From Bdellovibrio sp. BCCA (GTDB taxonomy: Bacteria; Bdellovibrionota; Bdellovibrionia; Bdellovibrionales; Bdellovibrionaceae), in the NCBI RefSeq assembly GCF_037996825.1, contig NZ_JBBNAC010000001.1:3286001-3350000 (forward strand): 64,000 nt of DNA. The letters are read 5' to 3'. The notes beneath the pieces were generated by a model that ran no database searches, had not been told where the DNA came from, and saw only the letters and a list, made by a program, of their open reading frames with translations. Made by a program: the position numbers and the translations under genes. Positions 33,310-41,023 of the stretch are shown piece by piece (position 1 is the stretch's first letter; each line of letters starts with the position of its first letter).

Positions 33310-33321
33310 GGACCTTGGTCC
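33310..33321. promoter_or_regulatory. Candidate upstream activator site (dyad)
   Basis: GGACC-TT-GGTCC is a dyad centred about 118 nt upstream of the predicted transcription start, a usual distance for sigma-54 enhancer sites. It also lies 57 nt before the divergent lipoprotein gene. Confidence 0.35.
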
Positions 33322-33377
33322 TGTTTTGCTGGATCAAGACTGAATTTTCCCTCAGAAGATTCCGATAGATAGGTGCT

Positions 33378-33866
33378 ATGAGAAACCACTTCATTGTTTG
33401 CATCATGAGTTTACTTCTTGGAAGTTGCGTGTCGGTACAACTCCCCGGCGGCAAAGTCACGTCCGCTAAGGATGTCGACTATTCTGCACCCGGTTCACCG
33501 TTCAAAGAAATGAGCGGAGGAAATTCCGATAAAGCCTGGATCAGCGAAAAAACAGGCAATACGATTTCCTATCTTTCCGAATGCGGCAGCAACAGCGAGC
33601 CGACACTGCAACAACTTGAAACGGATTCTCTAGGAGCCCTTTCTGATTTGCATATTCTAAAGAGCGAAGAAGTTTCCTTTAACGGACGCGCCGCTCGCGA
33701 AAGTATTTCCCAAGGAAAAATTGACGGCGTCCCGGTGCAAATCGCGTTGATGGTTTTTAAAAAGAACGGCTGCAGCTATACACTCAGCTACGGTGGAGTT
33801 GAAAAACAGTTTTCTTCAGAACAAAAATACTTTGAAAACTTTAAACAGAACTTCAAGGCACCTTAA
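33378..33866 (+). CDS. Lipoprotein preceding the Mla genes
   Basis: A 162-residue lipoprotein (lipobox LLLGSC) with a Pro/Gly-rich start and no recognised domain; the mid-part (FNGRAARESISQGKIDGVPV) looks beta-rich. One Cys pair is possible. Its stop overlaps the mlaE start by one base, so it is co-transcribed with the Mla transporter and may be an outer-membrane or periplasmic partner. Function not established. Confidence 0.7.
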   Translation: MRNHFIVCIMSLLLGSCVSVQLPGGKVTSAKDVDYSAPGSPFKEMSGGNSDKAWISEKTGNTISYLSECGSNSEPTLQQLETDSLGALSDLHILKSEEVSFNGRAARESISQGKIDGVPVQIALMVFKKNGCSYTLSYGGVEKQFSSEQKYFENFKQNFKAP

Positions 33867-34654
33867 TGAATAATATCGGCCTGCCCTTTACTGAATTCAT
33901 GATCGAAATCCTGCGATTCATCGGAGGCGTTGGTCTTTTATTCAGAGACGTTTGCAAAGAACTTTTCCGCGGAAAGTTTTATTGGAAACTGGTGGCCGAG
34001 CAGATTTATCAAATCGGTTTAAGATCCATGCCTTTGATCGTTATCACCGCTGTGAGTATCGGAATGGTGATGTCTTTGCAATTCGGTTTGGGGCTGGAAA
34101 AATTCGGTGGAAAACTCTACGTTCCAAAACTTTTGGCGGTCACGATCTTGCGTGAAATGGGACCGGTCTTTACAAGCTTGATGCTAGCCGCTCGCGTGGG
34201 AGCTGGTATCGCCAGTGAAATCGGCAGTATGGTTGTAACCCAACAAATCGATGCAATCCGAGCTTTGGGAACCTCGCCGATTAAAAAAATCGTGATTCCA
34301 AGAGTTCTTGCGGCTCTTGTCACTCTGCCGATTCTTGTTTCGATGGCCAACATCGTGGGTAATGCCGGTGGTTTGATTGTTGGCGCAGTTGAGTTGAATC
34401 TCGATCCTAATTTTTATCTTTTGAAAGTTATGACGACTTCAAGCATTCAAGATTATCTTTCCGGTTTTGGTAAGACTTTCTTTTTTGCTCTCTTTATCGC
34501 CGTTCCGTCTTGTTATTTTGGCTTGACCGTGAAAAACGGAACCAAAGAAGTCGGTATTGCAACAACTAAAGCCGTCGTGGTCTCTTCTATTTTGATTGTG
34601 GTGGGAGATTTCTTTTTATCTAAACTCTTTTGGATCTTCGAGAAAATGATATGA
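33866..34654 (+). CDS. mlaE: MlaE-family lipid ABC transporter permease
   Basis: A 262-residue permease of the MlaE/YrbE family. MlaE forms the membrane core of a phospholipid transporter that keeps outer-membrane asymmetry. It shows REMGPVFTSLMLAARVGAGIASEIGSM (quoted in two parts: REMGPVFTSLMLAARVG, AGIASEIGSM), TQQIDAIRALGTSP and five or so membrane helices. It starts overlapping the lipoprotein stop and is followed by mlaF with a 4-base overlap. Confidence 0.9.
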   Translation: MNNIGLPFTEFMIEILRFIGGVGLLFRDVCKELFRGKFYWKLVAEQIYQIGLRSMPLIVITAVSIGMVMSLQFGLGLEKFGGKLYVPKLLAVTILREMGPVFTSLMLAARVGAGIASEIGSMVVTQQIDAIRALGTSPIKKIVIPRVLAALVTLPILVSMANIVGNAGGLIVGAVELNLDPNFYLLKVMTTSSIQDYLSGFGKTFFFALFIAVPSCYFGLTVKNGTKEVGIATTKAVVVSSILIVVGDFFLSKLFWIFEKMI

Positions 34655-35397
34655 GTGAAAAAAGAGAAGGCGTCATTGAAGTTATTGATTTTCACAAATC
34701 CTTTGGGAATAAAAAAGTTCACCAAGGCGTGAGTTTCTATGTGAGAAAAGGCGAATGCTTAGGTTTGATCGGAGGATCAGGAACCGGAAAGAGCGTTCTT
34801 TTGCGCAGTCTTGTCGGTCTTGAAAAACCGGATCGCGGGCAGATTCTTATTAACGGCGTTGATGTCGCTCCGATGGGTGAAAATGAACTTATCGAAATAC
34901 GAAAAAAAGTGGCGTACGCCTTTCAGGGTGGCGCGTTGTTTGACTCCATGACGGTATTTGAAAACCTCGCCTATCCCTTGCGTGAACATTTCAAACTGAG
35001 TGAAAACGAAATCACCACAAAGATTCTAGAACAGCTTCAAGAGTTCGGCCTTGAAGGTTCTGAAAAACTTCTTCCCGGAAATCTATCTGGCGGTATGCAA
35101 AAGCGTGTGGGACTTGCTCGCGCGATGATGATGCATCCTGAAGTCGTTTTGTATGATGAACCGACGGCGGGCCTTGATCCTTACAATACGAAACGCATCC
35201 AAGAATCTATTCTAAGTTTAAAATCCAAGGGAGTGACCTCTATTCTTGTCACTCACGATATGCCCACTGTATATGCCGTTTGTGACAAAGTCGCTTTGCT
35301 TTTAAACGGTCGTATCGGTGAACAATACACAATTGAAAAGCTCAAGCAGGAACCTGCCGGAGCCATGAGCCAGTTTATCAACGGAGAAAGTGCCTAA
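34651..35397 (+). CDS. mlaF: MlaF-family ABC transporter ATPase
   Basis: A 248-residue ATPase. Walker A GGSGTGKSVLLRSLVG, signature NLSGGMQKRVGLARAM, Walker B VVLYDEPTAGLDP and switch VTHDM are intact. ATG 34651 overlaps the mlaE stop (ATGA) and is preferred over an upstream in-frame ATG at 34630. It couples ATP hydrolysis to MlaE/D-mediated lipid movement. No mlaB or mlaC gene is present in this cluster. Confidence 0.93.
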   Translation: MSEKREGVIEVIDFHKSFGNKKVHQGVSFYVRKGECLGLIGGSGTGKSVLLRSLVGLEKPDRGQILINGVDVAPMGENELIEIRKKVAYAFQGGALFDSMTVFENLAYPLREHFKLSENEITTKILEQLQEFGLEGSEKLLPGNLSGGMQKRVGLARAMMMHPEVVLYDEPTAGLDPYNTKRIQESILSLKSKGVTSILVTHDMPTVYAVCDKVALLLNGRIGEQYTIEKLKQEPAGAMSQFINGESA

Positions 35398-36209
35398 TGG
35401 AATCACACACAAGCACACAACTCAAAGTCGGAATCTTTCTTGCCATCGGAATTGTTGTGATCTTAAGTTCGATCTTTTTCTTGGGAGCCGACAAAGCCCT
35501 TTTCACATCTTATGTGCGAGTGCACGCTCACTTTGAACAAGTGCAAGGTCTTTCTGCAGGAAGTGTTGTTTCCTTGTCCGGTGTGACAGTCGGTAACGTT
35601 GAAGAAATCACTTTCTTACCAGAGATCAATTCACTCGACGTAAAAATGCGAATCAACGAAAATTACATCGGCCGTATTCGTCAGGGTTCTCAGGTAGAGA
35701 TTCGCACGCAAGGTGCTTTGGGCGATAAATTTGTCTTTATCATTCCCGGAGACCCTCGTGGTGCGGTTGTGAAGGAAGGCGATGTGCTTGATGTAGCGAA
35801 AGCCACCGATCTTTTTGGAATTATTTCCGAGCGCGGGAATGAAGCTAATAAAATTTTCGATATCATCACGGAGCTTCAAAAGATCACTCATACGATCAAC
35901 TCTGAAAATCGTCTGGGCCGTATCATGGGAAATCTTGAAACAGCGACGACACATTTAACGCAAACAAGTAAAGACGCGCAAAAATTCATGTCCGAAGCTT
36001 CAAGTCACGGCGGCGGAGAGAAGTTTGCAAAATCCATCGACAGGCTTGATGCGATTCTCACAAAAATCGACAAAGGCCAAGGCACTCTGGGTGCCCTTAT
36101 CAACGATCCTTCCCTGCACAACCAGTTAAAGTCCGTGCTAGGCGGAGCGACTCGTAAAAACAATATCAAGAATCTTCTGCGCACCTCGATTGAAAAAGAG
36201 GAACAGTAG
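35397..36209 (+). CDS. mlaD: MlaD-family MCE lipid-binding protein
   Basis: A 270-residue protein with one N-terminal membrane anchor (LKVGIFLAIGIVVILSSIFFLGA, in two parts) and an MCE domain at about residues 40-120 (VHAHFEQVQGLSAGSVVSLSGVTVGNVEEI, in two parts; then EIRTQGALGDKFVFIIPG). The C-terminal 100 residues are helical and end basic. It is the substrate-binding ring subunit of the transporter; the extended tail is longer than that of E. coli MlaD (about 183 aa). Confidence 0.9.
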   Translation: MESHTSTQLKVGIFLAIGIVVILSSIFFLGADKALFTSYVRVHAHFEQVQGLSAGSVVSLSGVTVGNVEEITFLPEINSLDVKMRINENYIGRIRQGSQVEIRTQGALGDKFVFIIPGDPRGAVVKEGDVLDVAKATDLFGIISERGNEANKIFDIITELQKITHTINSENRLGRIMGNLETATTHLTQTSKDAQKFMSEASSHGGGEKFAKSIDRLDAILTKIDKGQGTLGALINDPSLHNQLKSVLGGATRKNNIKNLLRTSIEKEEQ

Positions 36210-36213
36210 CATC

Positions 36214-36236
36214 TGCTGTCTCGCGATGAGACAGCA
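36214..36236 (+). terminator. Hairpin after mlaD, possible weak terminator
   Basis: TGCTGTCTC (36214-36222) and GAGACAGCA (36228-36236) form a perfect 9-bp stem with loop GCGAT, starting 5 nt after the mlaD stop. Only TTAAAT follows, not a clear T-run. Confidence 0.45.
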
Positions 36237-36300
36237 TTAAATATTCCTCAGATTATTTTAAAATTCTTCGGACGACTTAACAAGATGCCGATAAGAATTC

Positions 36301-38511
36301 ATGACCTGGAACGTCGTCGGCTTCTTTCTTTTATTTAGTATCCCTTCGTGGGCGATTAACACTTTGACTGAAGGTTACCATTTGGGTGCGAGCTCAAAGG
36401 TCTCCGTGCAAGGTCATGGCACATGTCGGACGTTTTCAAACTCCAATGGTACAAAGAATTTTTTCCTTCCAACAAAAACATCGACGGCCTACTCCACGTT
36501 CATATCGAACAAACCCTCTCCGGTGACATACGATACTTGCCAATCCTGTTATGAAATCAAAACTAACAGCGGCGATTACCTCGGTAATAACGTGTATGAT
36601 ATTGACCCCGACGGCGCTGGCGGAGCAGCTCCTATTAAAACTTATTGTGATATGACTACACAAGGTGGCGGATGGACGCTGGTGTGGTCGAACACGCGCA
36701 ATGGAACTAATAAACCTGCATCGGGTTTGACTTACGACCAAACTGTCACTTCGGTGCCTCGTTGTTCAACAGCCAATAGCAGCACGAGCGACTATAGCGG
36801 TAACTGCTCAATGATCAGCTCCAACAAAGAGGCTTTCAATTACTTTCTGGGATTGAACAATTGGAATAAAATTGGTCGAAACAAACGCTATATGGAACTC
36901 ATGTATCAATGGAGCAGTGACAATGGCGCTGGCACTCAGCAAGAAGCGCGTATGAGTGTGCAGAATCTGGATCCACTTTGGTCGTACACATTAAGTCTTA
37001 AAAACTTAAATCAAACAGTAGGGAGCCAAGCTCCAGGTCTCATGGCTCTTCACAACGGTTATGCACTAACAACAATGGATAGGGACAACGACACGCATGC
37101 CAGTTACAATTGCGCTGGCTATTTTAACAATTCTCCTTTCTGGTTTGCAGCTTGTTGGAGCGGCTTTCTTTACGGTGGCGCTGAAACAAGCGTCGGTGGA
37201 TATTACAACGGTGCTTATTGGTATGGAAGTTTGAAGCAATGGGGTGATGCTACAGGCAATGGCGCCGGTAACGGATGGATGTATGTGCGCGAGTATCCGT
37301 ATTATGCGAGTTGTCTTGAGTTAAAAAATCTCGGTGGTATTAGCACCTCCGGATACTATCAAATTGATTCCGATGGGCCGGGCGGAAATGCCCCTTATCA
37401 AGTTTACTGTGATATGACCAACGATGGTGGAGGCTGGACAAGAATCTTTCGTCACAACATCTCCGCAGGATATTTTGCCACTGTGACCGAGGCACAGTCT
37501 TTCAATGAGGGAACTCCTTCCTCAACCAAATATTCAATTTTGAATAAAATCAAAGATTTCAAAACTTATGATCGCTATGTCTTTCGCATCGACTGGCCAA
37601 GCGTTCCGGCACAAAAAAATATTTGGGTGCAAGCCACCGATCCCAACGATGATGTGAACGTCACTAATTATTTAGGAATAAACATTTCTTCCACCACCAA
37701 TGCTTGGGGTGGTCTTGAGTTAGGTAACGGCACACACGGCCCTGTGAACGGCAACAAGAGCTATCTTGACGGCTCCGTTAATATTGGAAACTACTATTAT
37801 GCGATCGGCTTAACAGCTCCTTGGGGAACTCCTGGAGGATATCCCGCTGCAGACGCTGTTGCGGGTTCGGGAGTGAGTGTCCCTGAAGTAGAACTTTGGA
37901 TTAAAGAAGCTTCGATGCCTTCGACAATTCCAAAAAGCTGTAAAGAGTATCGCGATCTTGGCTACAACTACGGAAGCGGCACTTATGTGATTGATCCTGA
38001 CGGTGCTGGAACTGGAAATCCTCCTTTCCGCGTTTTCTGCGAAATGGTTGTTGATGGAGGAGGATGGACACTCGTGGCTTGGAATTACGGAAACACAAGT
38101 GCCACAGGAATGGCAGCCACATTCCTCACGACGCCTGTGAATCCTTCCAATATTCATCGCCATGCCGAGTTTTCAGGAGGCGGCCTTGCTTCGATTAACG
38201 TCGAATCTTTTTCTTCTTTAGTGAATTCCACAGACGCGATGCTGATTGCACCCGCCTACACTGGATCACCCTTCATTGATAACGGCTTGGGACAATGGAA
38301 CTACAATTCCACTCGATGTGCGGGAACCCTTCGCCACACAAGTCGCACAGCCGGATGTGCGGGACAAACTGCAAATGACAACTACAATTCTTCCGATCAA
38401 TTCAATATCTCTGTTAACTCCGGAAACGAGGGCATTGTTCCCGGTTACATCGCAACAGAGCTTTGCTATAGTGGCAAAGGCTGGTGTAACTTTGGTTTCT
38501 ATTTAAGATAA
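36301..38511 (+). CDS. Secreted protein with fibrinogen-type domains
   Basis: A 736-residue protein with a signal peptide (ending near SWA, about residue 18). Residues about 78-330 resemble a full fibrinogen C-terminal domain: YDIDPDGAGGAAPIKTYCDM, GGGWTLVW, then the calcium-site/pocket segment MDRDNDTHASYNCAGYF with WFAACW and NGAYWYG. Two further N-terminal subdomains recur at about 338-385 (YYQIDSDGPGGNAPYQVYCDM) and 546-595 (YVIDPDGAGTGNPPFRVFCEM), each with C-x-E/Y start and DGGGWT. These domains bind glycans or proteins in animals, so an adhesin-type surface role is possible. Cysteines suggest disulfides. Possible lateral transfer. Confidence 0.82.
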   Translation: MTWNVVGFFLLFSIPSWAINTLTEGYHLGASSKVSVQGHGTCRTFSNSNGTKNFFLPTKTSTAYSTFISNKPSPVTYDTCQSCYEIKTNSGDYLGNNVYDIDPDGAGGAAPIKTYCDMTTQGGGWTLVWSNTRNGTNKPASGLTYDQTVTSVPRCSTANSSTSDYSGNCSMISSNKEAFNYFLGLNNWNKIGRNKRYMELMYQWSSDNGAGTQQEARMSVQNLDPLWSYTLSLKNLNQTVGSQAPGLMALHNGYALTTMDRDNDTHASYNCAGYFNNSPFWFAACWSGFLYGGAETSVGGYYNGAYWYGSLKQWGDATGNGAGNGWMYVREYPYYASCLELKNLGGISTSGYYQIDSDGPGGNAPYQVYCDMTNDGGGWTRIFRHNISAGYFATVTEAQSFNEGTPSSTKYSILNKIKDFKTYDRYVFRIDWPSVPAQKNIWVQATDPNDDVNVTNYLGINISSTTNAWGGLELGNGTHGPVNGNKSYLDGSVNIGNYYYAIGLTAPWGTPGGYPAADAVAGSGVSVPEVELWIKEASMPSTIPKSCKEYRDLGYNYGSGTYVIDPDGAGTGNPPFRVFCEMVVDGGGWTLVAWNYGNTSATGMAATFLTTPVNPSNIHRHAEFSGGGLASINVESFSSLVNSTDAMLIAPAYTGSPFIDNGLGQWNYNSTRCAGTLRHTSRTAGCAGQTANDNYNSSDQFNISVNSGNEGIVPGYIATELCYSGKGWCNFGFYLR

Positions 38512-38839
38512 AAAAGCTGGCCCAAAATCCCTTTTCCGAGTCCCGCAGATTTTGTTTTCGTAAGATTCTTGCACATGGTCTTGAAGAGAGAAAAACGTGA
38601 GTAGTGAAAGCTCTAACGCTTCTTTACTGTTGAATTCATGGAAAAGATCATGCAAACAACAGTCGTCGTCATCACTTTGTTATTAACTCTTCAAGCCACT
38701 TGCTTTGCGGCAGACTTCCAATACGTGGTGAAGAAGGGCGTTCTTGAGCCGCCAAGAATGGGCACTATCAAACTTTTTGACAGTTCACTTCCAAGATAAA
38801 AGCTCTTGGCTTAGTTGCGATTTTGCAGGCAAGCTTCGC
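38512..38839. other. 328-bp gap before the trypsin-like gene
   Basis: The interval between the fibrinogen-domain gene and the trypsin-like lipoprotein gene holds one short open frame (38638-38799, listed separately). The first 125 bases contain no clear promoter, hairpin or terminator. Confidence 0.5.
38638..38799 (+). CDS. Possible small secreted peptide
   Basis: A 53-codon frame below usual length cut-offs. It has a credible signal peptide (MQTTVVVITLLLTLQATCFAA from the second ATG at 38650, after GGAAAAG) and a mature peptide of about 30 residues, DFQYVVKKGVLEPPRMGT...SLPR. The following gene's signal peptide starts 41 bases after its stop. Could be noise; no family recognised. Confidence 0.4.
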   Translation: MEKIMQTTVVVITLLLTLQATCFAADFQYVVKKGVLEPPRMGTIKLFDSSLPR

Positions 38840-39673
38840 ATGAGAAATTTGCTTGTCCTTGCCCTCTTATTGTTAAGCGCTTGTGAAGGTTCCAATTCCC
38901 GAAATATGGTTCTTTCGGCAGATAAATCGGACTCTATCGTTGGAGGCCGCGAAGTTCCCTATGCCGATCCTATCACGCAAAAAGTTCTCAATTTTAAAGT
39001 TCTTTATGATAGACACGAAGTTACAACAGAGAATGCCATTGAAATCACATGGAAAGCGTTTCAATGCACGGCTGCTGCGATTGCTCCGCGAATTGTACTG
39101 ACAGCCGCCCATTGTCTTTCCGAAGTCGCAGATATCAATCGCATCGAACTTCCAACCGTAGACGGGAAAACGGAATATTTTAAAGTTATAAAAGTCGTCC
39201 CCCACCCTGACTACGCCAAAGATAAAACTTCAGATCTTGCTCTTCTGCATTTGGAGTTAGCTCTTCCAGAGCAAGTGGAAATTTTAGCTCTTCCGACAAA
39301 AGAAAATCCGTTGAATCTTACCACGATCAAAGCCGCTGGCTTTGGTCGCACATCCGGAAGAAAAGATGTTGCTGCCGATGGTGGAACTCTTCGCACTGTG
39401 GATTTGAATGTTGTAAATTTTAAACTCGATGATCAAACCTTTTACGTCGACCAAACAGCAGGTAAAGGTGTTTGCCAAGGAGACTCTGGCGGCCCGGCCA
39501 TGCTGGATATCGGTGTCAGCACTTACCTTGTCGGCGTGGTTTCAAAGACCCGTTTTATCCCCGACGCTAACGGAGACGCTCCCGATATCTGTAATTACCG
39601 CGGTGAGTACGTCAACATTCAACATTATTTAGATTGGATCGTGCCTGAAATGGAGAAGCTTTCTCTAGAGTAA
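38840..39673 (+). CDS. Trypsin-like serine protease, lipoprotein
   Basis: A 277-residue protein. ATG 38840 gives a lipoprotein signal peptide (LLLLSAC), so it is likely envelope-anchored. The mature protein starts IVGGREVP, the chymotrypsin-fold N-terminus, and has His in VLTAAHC, Asp in SDLALLHL and Ser in CQGDSGGPAM: an intact triad. Cys pairs are as in S1 peptidases. The frame is open to 38744, but that region lacks a signal. Bdellovibrios encode many such enzymes, thought to act during prey digestion; that link is inference. Confidence 0.9.
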   Translation: MRNLLVLALLLLSACEGSNSRNMVLSADKSDSIVGGREVPYADPITQKVLNFKVLYDRHEVTTENAIEITWKAFQCTAAAIAPRIVLTAAHCLSEVADINRIELPTVDGKTEYFKVIKVVPHPDYAKDKTSDLALLHLELALPEQVEILALPTKENPLNLTTIKAAGFGRTSGRKDVAADGGTLRTVDLNVVNFKLDDQTFYVDQTAGKGVCQGDSGGPAMLDIGVSTYLVGVVSKTRFIPDANGDAPDICNYRGEYVNIQHYLDWIVPEMEKLSLE

Positions 39674-39710
39674 ACACTCAGTGTTTTTGCTCGCTTGGGT
39701 GCAAAATGAC

Positions 39711-39725
39711 TGGCACAAATTTAGC
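39711..39725 (+). promoter_or_regulatory. Candidate sigma-54 promoter of the barrel/lipoprotein gene pair
   Basis: TGGCAC (39711-39716), N5, TAGC (39722-39725): consensus -24 box with exact GG-N10-GC spacing; the -12 box has one mismatch to TTGC. Predicted start near 39737 leaves about 57 nt before GTG 39794. Confidence 0.45.
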
Positions 39726-39793
39726 TCACATTTTCCTGATAACTTTCAATTTCGTTTTTGGAGACGTTAGAAACAGATTTGAAGAGGTTTTAG

Positions 39794-41011
39794 GTGAAAC
39801 GGTCCGCTGTTCTCGTAACAATTTTGGGATTGTTGGGTTCATTTTGCGCCCACGCCTTGACGTCGACAAACGTTCTTCCCGAGGGAATTAACAGTCCGTC
39901 TTTCCGTTTCGGTATGATTGATGGGATTGATCAGAAGTACACTGAAAACGGAACTCTGATGAATCTCGGAGATTATAAATCTGTCATCTTCGACGCTCCT
40001 CACCTAGCAAAGTTCAATCAAGACGCCAAAAAACTCATTGAAGCTTTGAACCGTTTTGGCTCGCACAGCCTAGGAGATAATTTCAACCTGGGAGTTTTGC
40101 GTGTTGAGACGATGCCGAAAGTAAAATATTTCGCGCCGGTCTTCGCCCGTGGCGTGACTTCAAAATGGACTCTGGGAGTAGGACTTCCGATCGTCAGTTA
40201 TGAAAATAAAATTTCTTTGTCTCAGCAATTTTCAAATATCGAATATTATCGCGCGCAGTTTTCAGGTCTCAGCCCTGAACTCGATGAAGCGTTAAATACA
40301 AATCTAGGACAAGCCACGAATCAAACCTTGCAACAAAAAGGTTACAAGGCTCTCACCAACCGCAGTGAATCTTTTTTGGGCGACGTGCAAGTCGCAAGCG
40401 TATACAAATTTTATGAAGACAAATCTCAAGCGATTATTTACCAAGCACAGTTGAGTATTCCGACGGGACCTCAATATGATCCAGACGACCTCGCGGCGTT
40501 AAATATTTTTGGTCGAACAAATGTGAACAACACCATTGCATATTCGAAACAGTTGACCTCACGAATTTCAGTTGTCCCTTACCTCTCTTATATTCTAAAT
40601 ATCCCCGATCAGATCACGGCCCGTGTTCCGACAAATGAAGATGACACACTTCCTGATGCCAACTCAAAGGAAGACGTGAAAAGACAACTCGGCAACACAA
40701 CGACCTTGGGTGGAAATTTGTTTTATGAACTTAATGACAGTTGGACTTTCGGCGGCGGTTACGAATACGCCACGAAGGATGAAGATCACTTTAGCGGTTC
40801 AAAAAATTCCCGCTATGATCTTTTAGCGCTCAATACGGATATGAAAGCGCAACGGGTGAAAGCCGAAGTGTCTTATAGTTCTGTGAAGTCGTATTTTAAA
40901 AAGACCGCTTTGATTCCGATGATTGTTTCAGTGGAAGTGTCTGACGTCATTGCAGGAATAAACGTGGAAAGACAATTGGTTCAAGAACTTAATTTGATGA
41001 TGTTCTTCTAG
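39794..41011 (+). CDS. Predicted outer-membrane beta-barrel protein
   Basis: A 405-residue protein from GTG 39794, preceded by GAGG. It has a signal peptide (MKRSAVLVTILGLLGSFCAHA) and no long hydrophobic helix; many alternating strands with aromatic girdles occur (for example KWTLGVGLPIVSY, YQAQLSIPTGPQY, SWTFGGGYEYATK) and it ends in Phe (LMMFF), as outer-membrane porins do. No specific family recognised. It forms an operon with the 855-residue lipoprotein gene 12 bases downstream. Confidence 0.65.
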   Translation: MKRSAVLVTILGLLGSFCAHALTSTNVLPEGINSPSFRFGMIDGIDQKYTENGTLMNLGDYKSVIFDAPHLAKFNQDAKKLIEALNRFGSHSLGDNFNLGVLRVETMPKVKYFAPVFARGVTSKWTLGVGLPIVSYENKISLSQQFSNIEYYRAQFSGLSPELDEALNTNLGQATNQTLQQKGYKALTNRSESFLGDVQVASVYKFYEDKSQAIIYQAQLSIPTGPQYDPDDLAALNIFGRTNVNNTIAYSKQLTSRISVVPYLSYILNIPDQITARVPTNEDDTLPDANSKEDVKRQLGNTTTLGGNLFYELNDSWTFGGGYEYATKDEDHFSGSKNSRYDLLALNTDMKAQRVKAEVSYSSVKSYFKKTALIPMIVSVEVSDVIAGINVERQLVQELNLMMFF

Positions 41012-41023
41012 AGGGGTTGAAGA

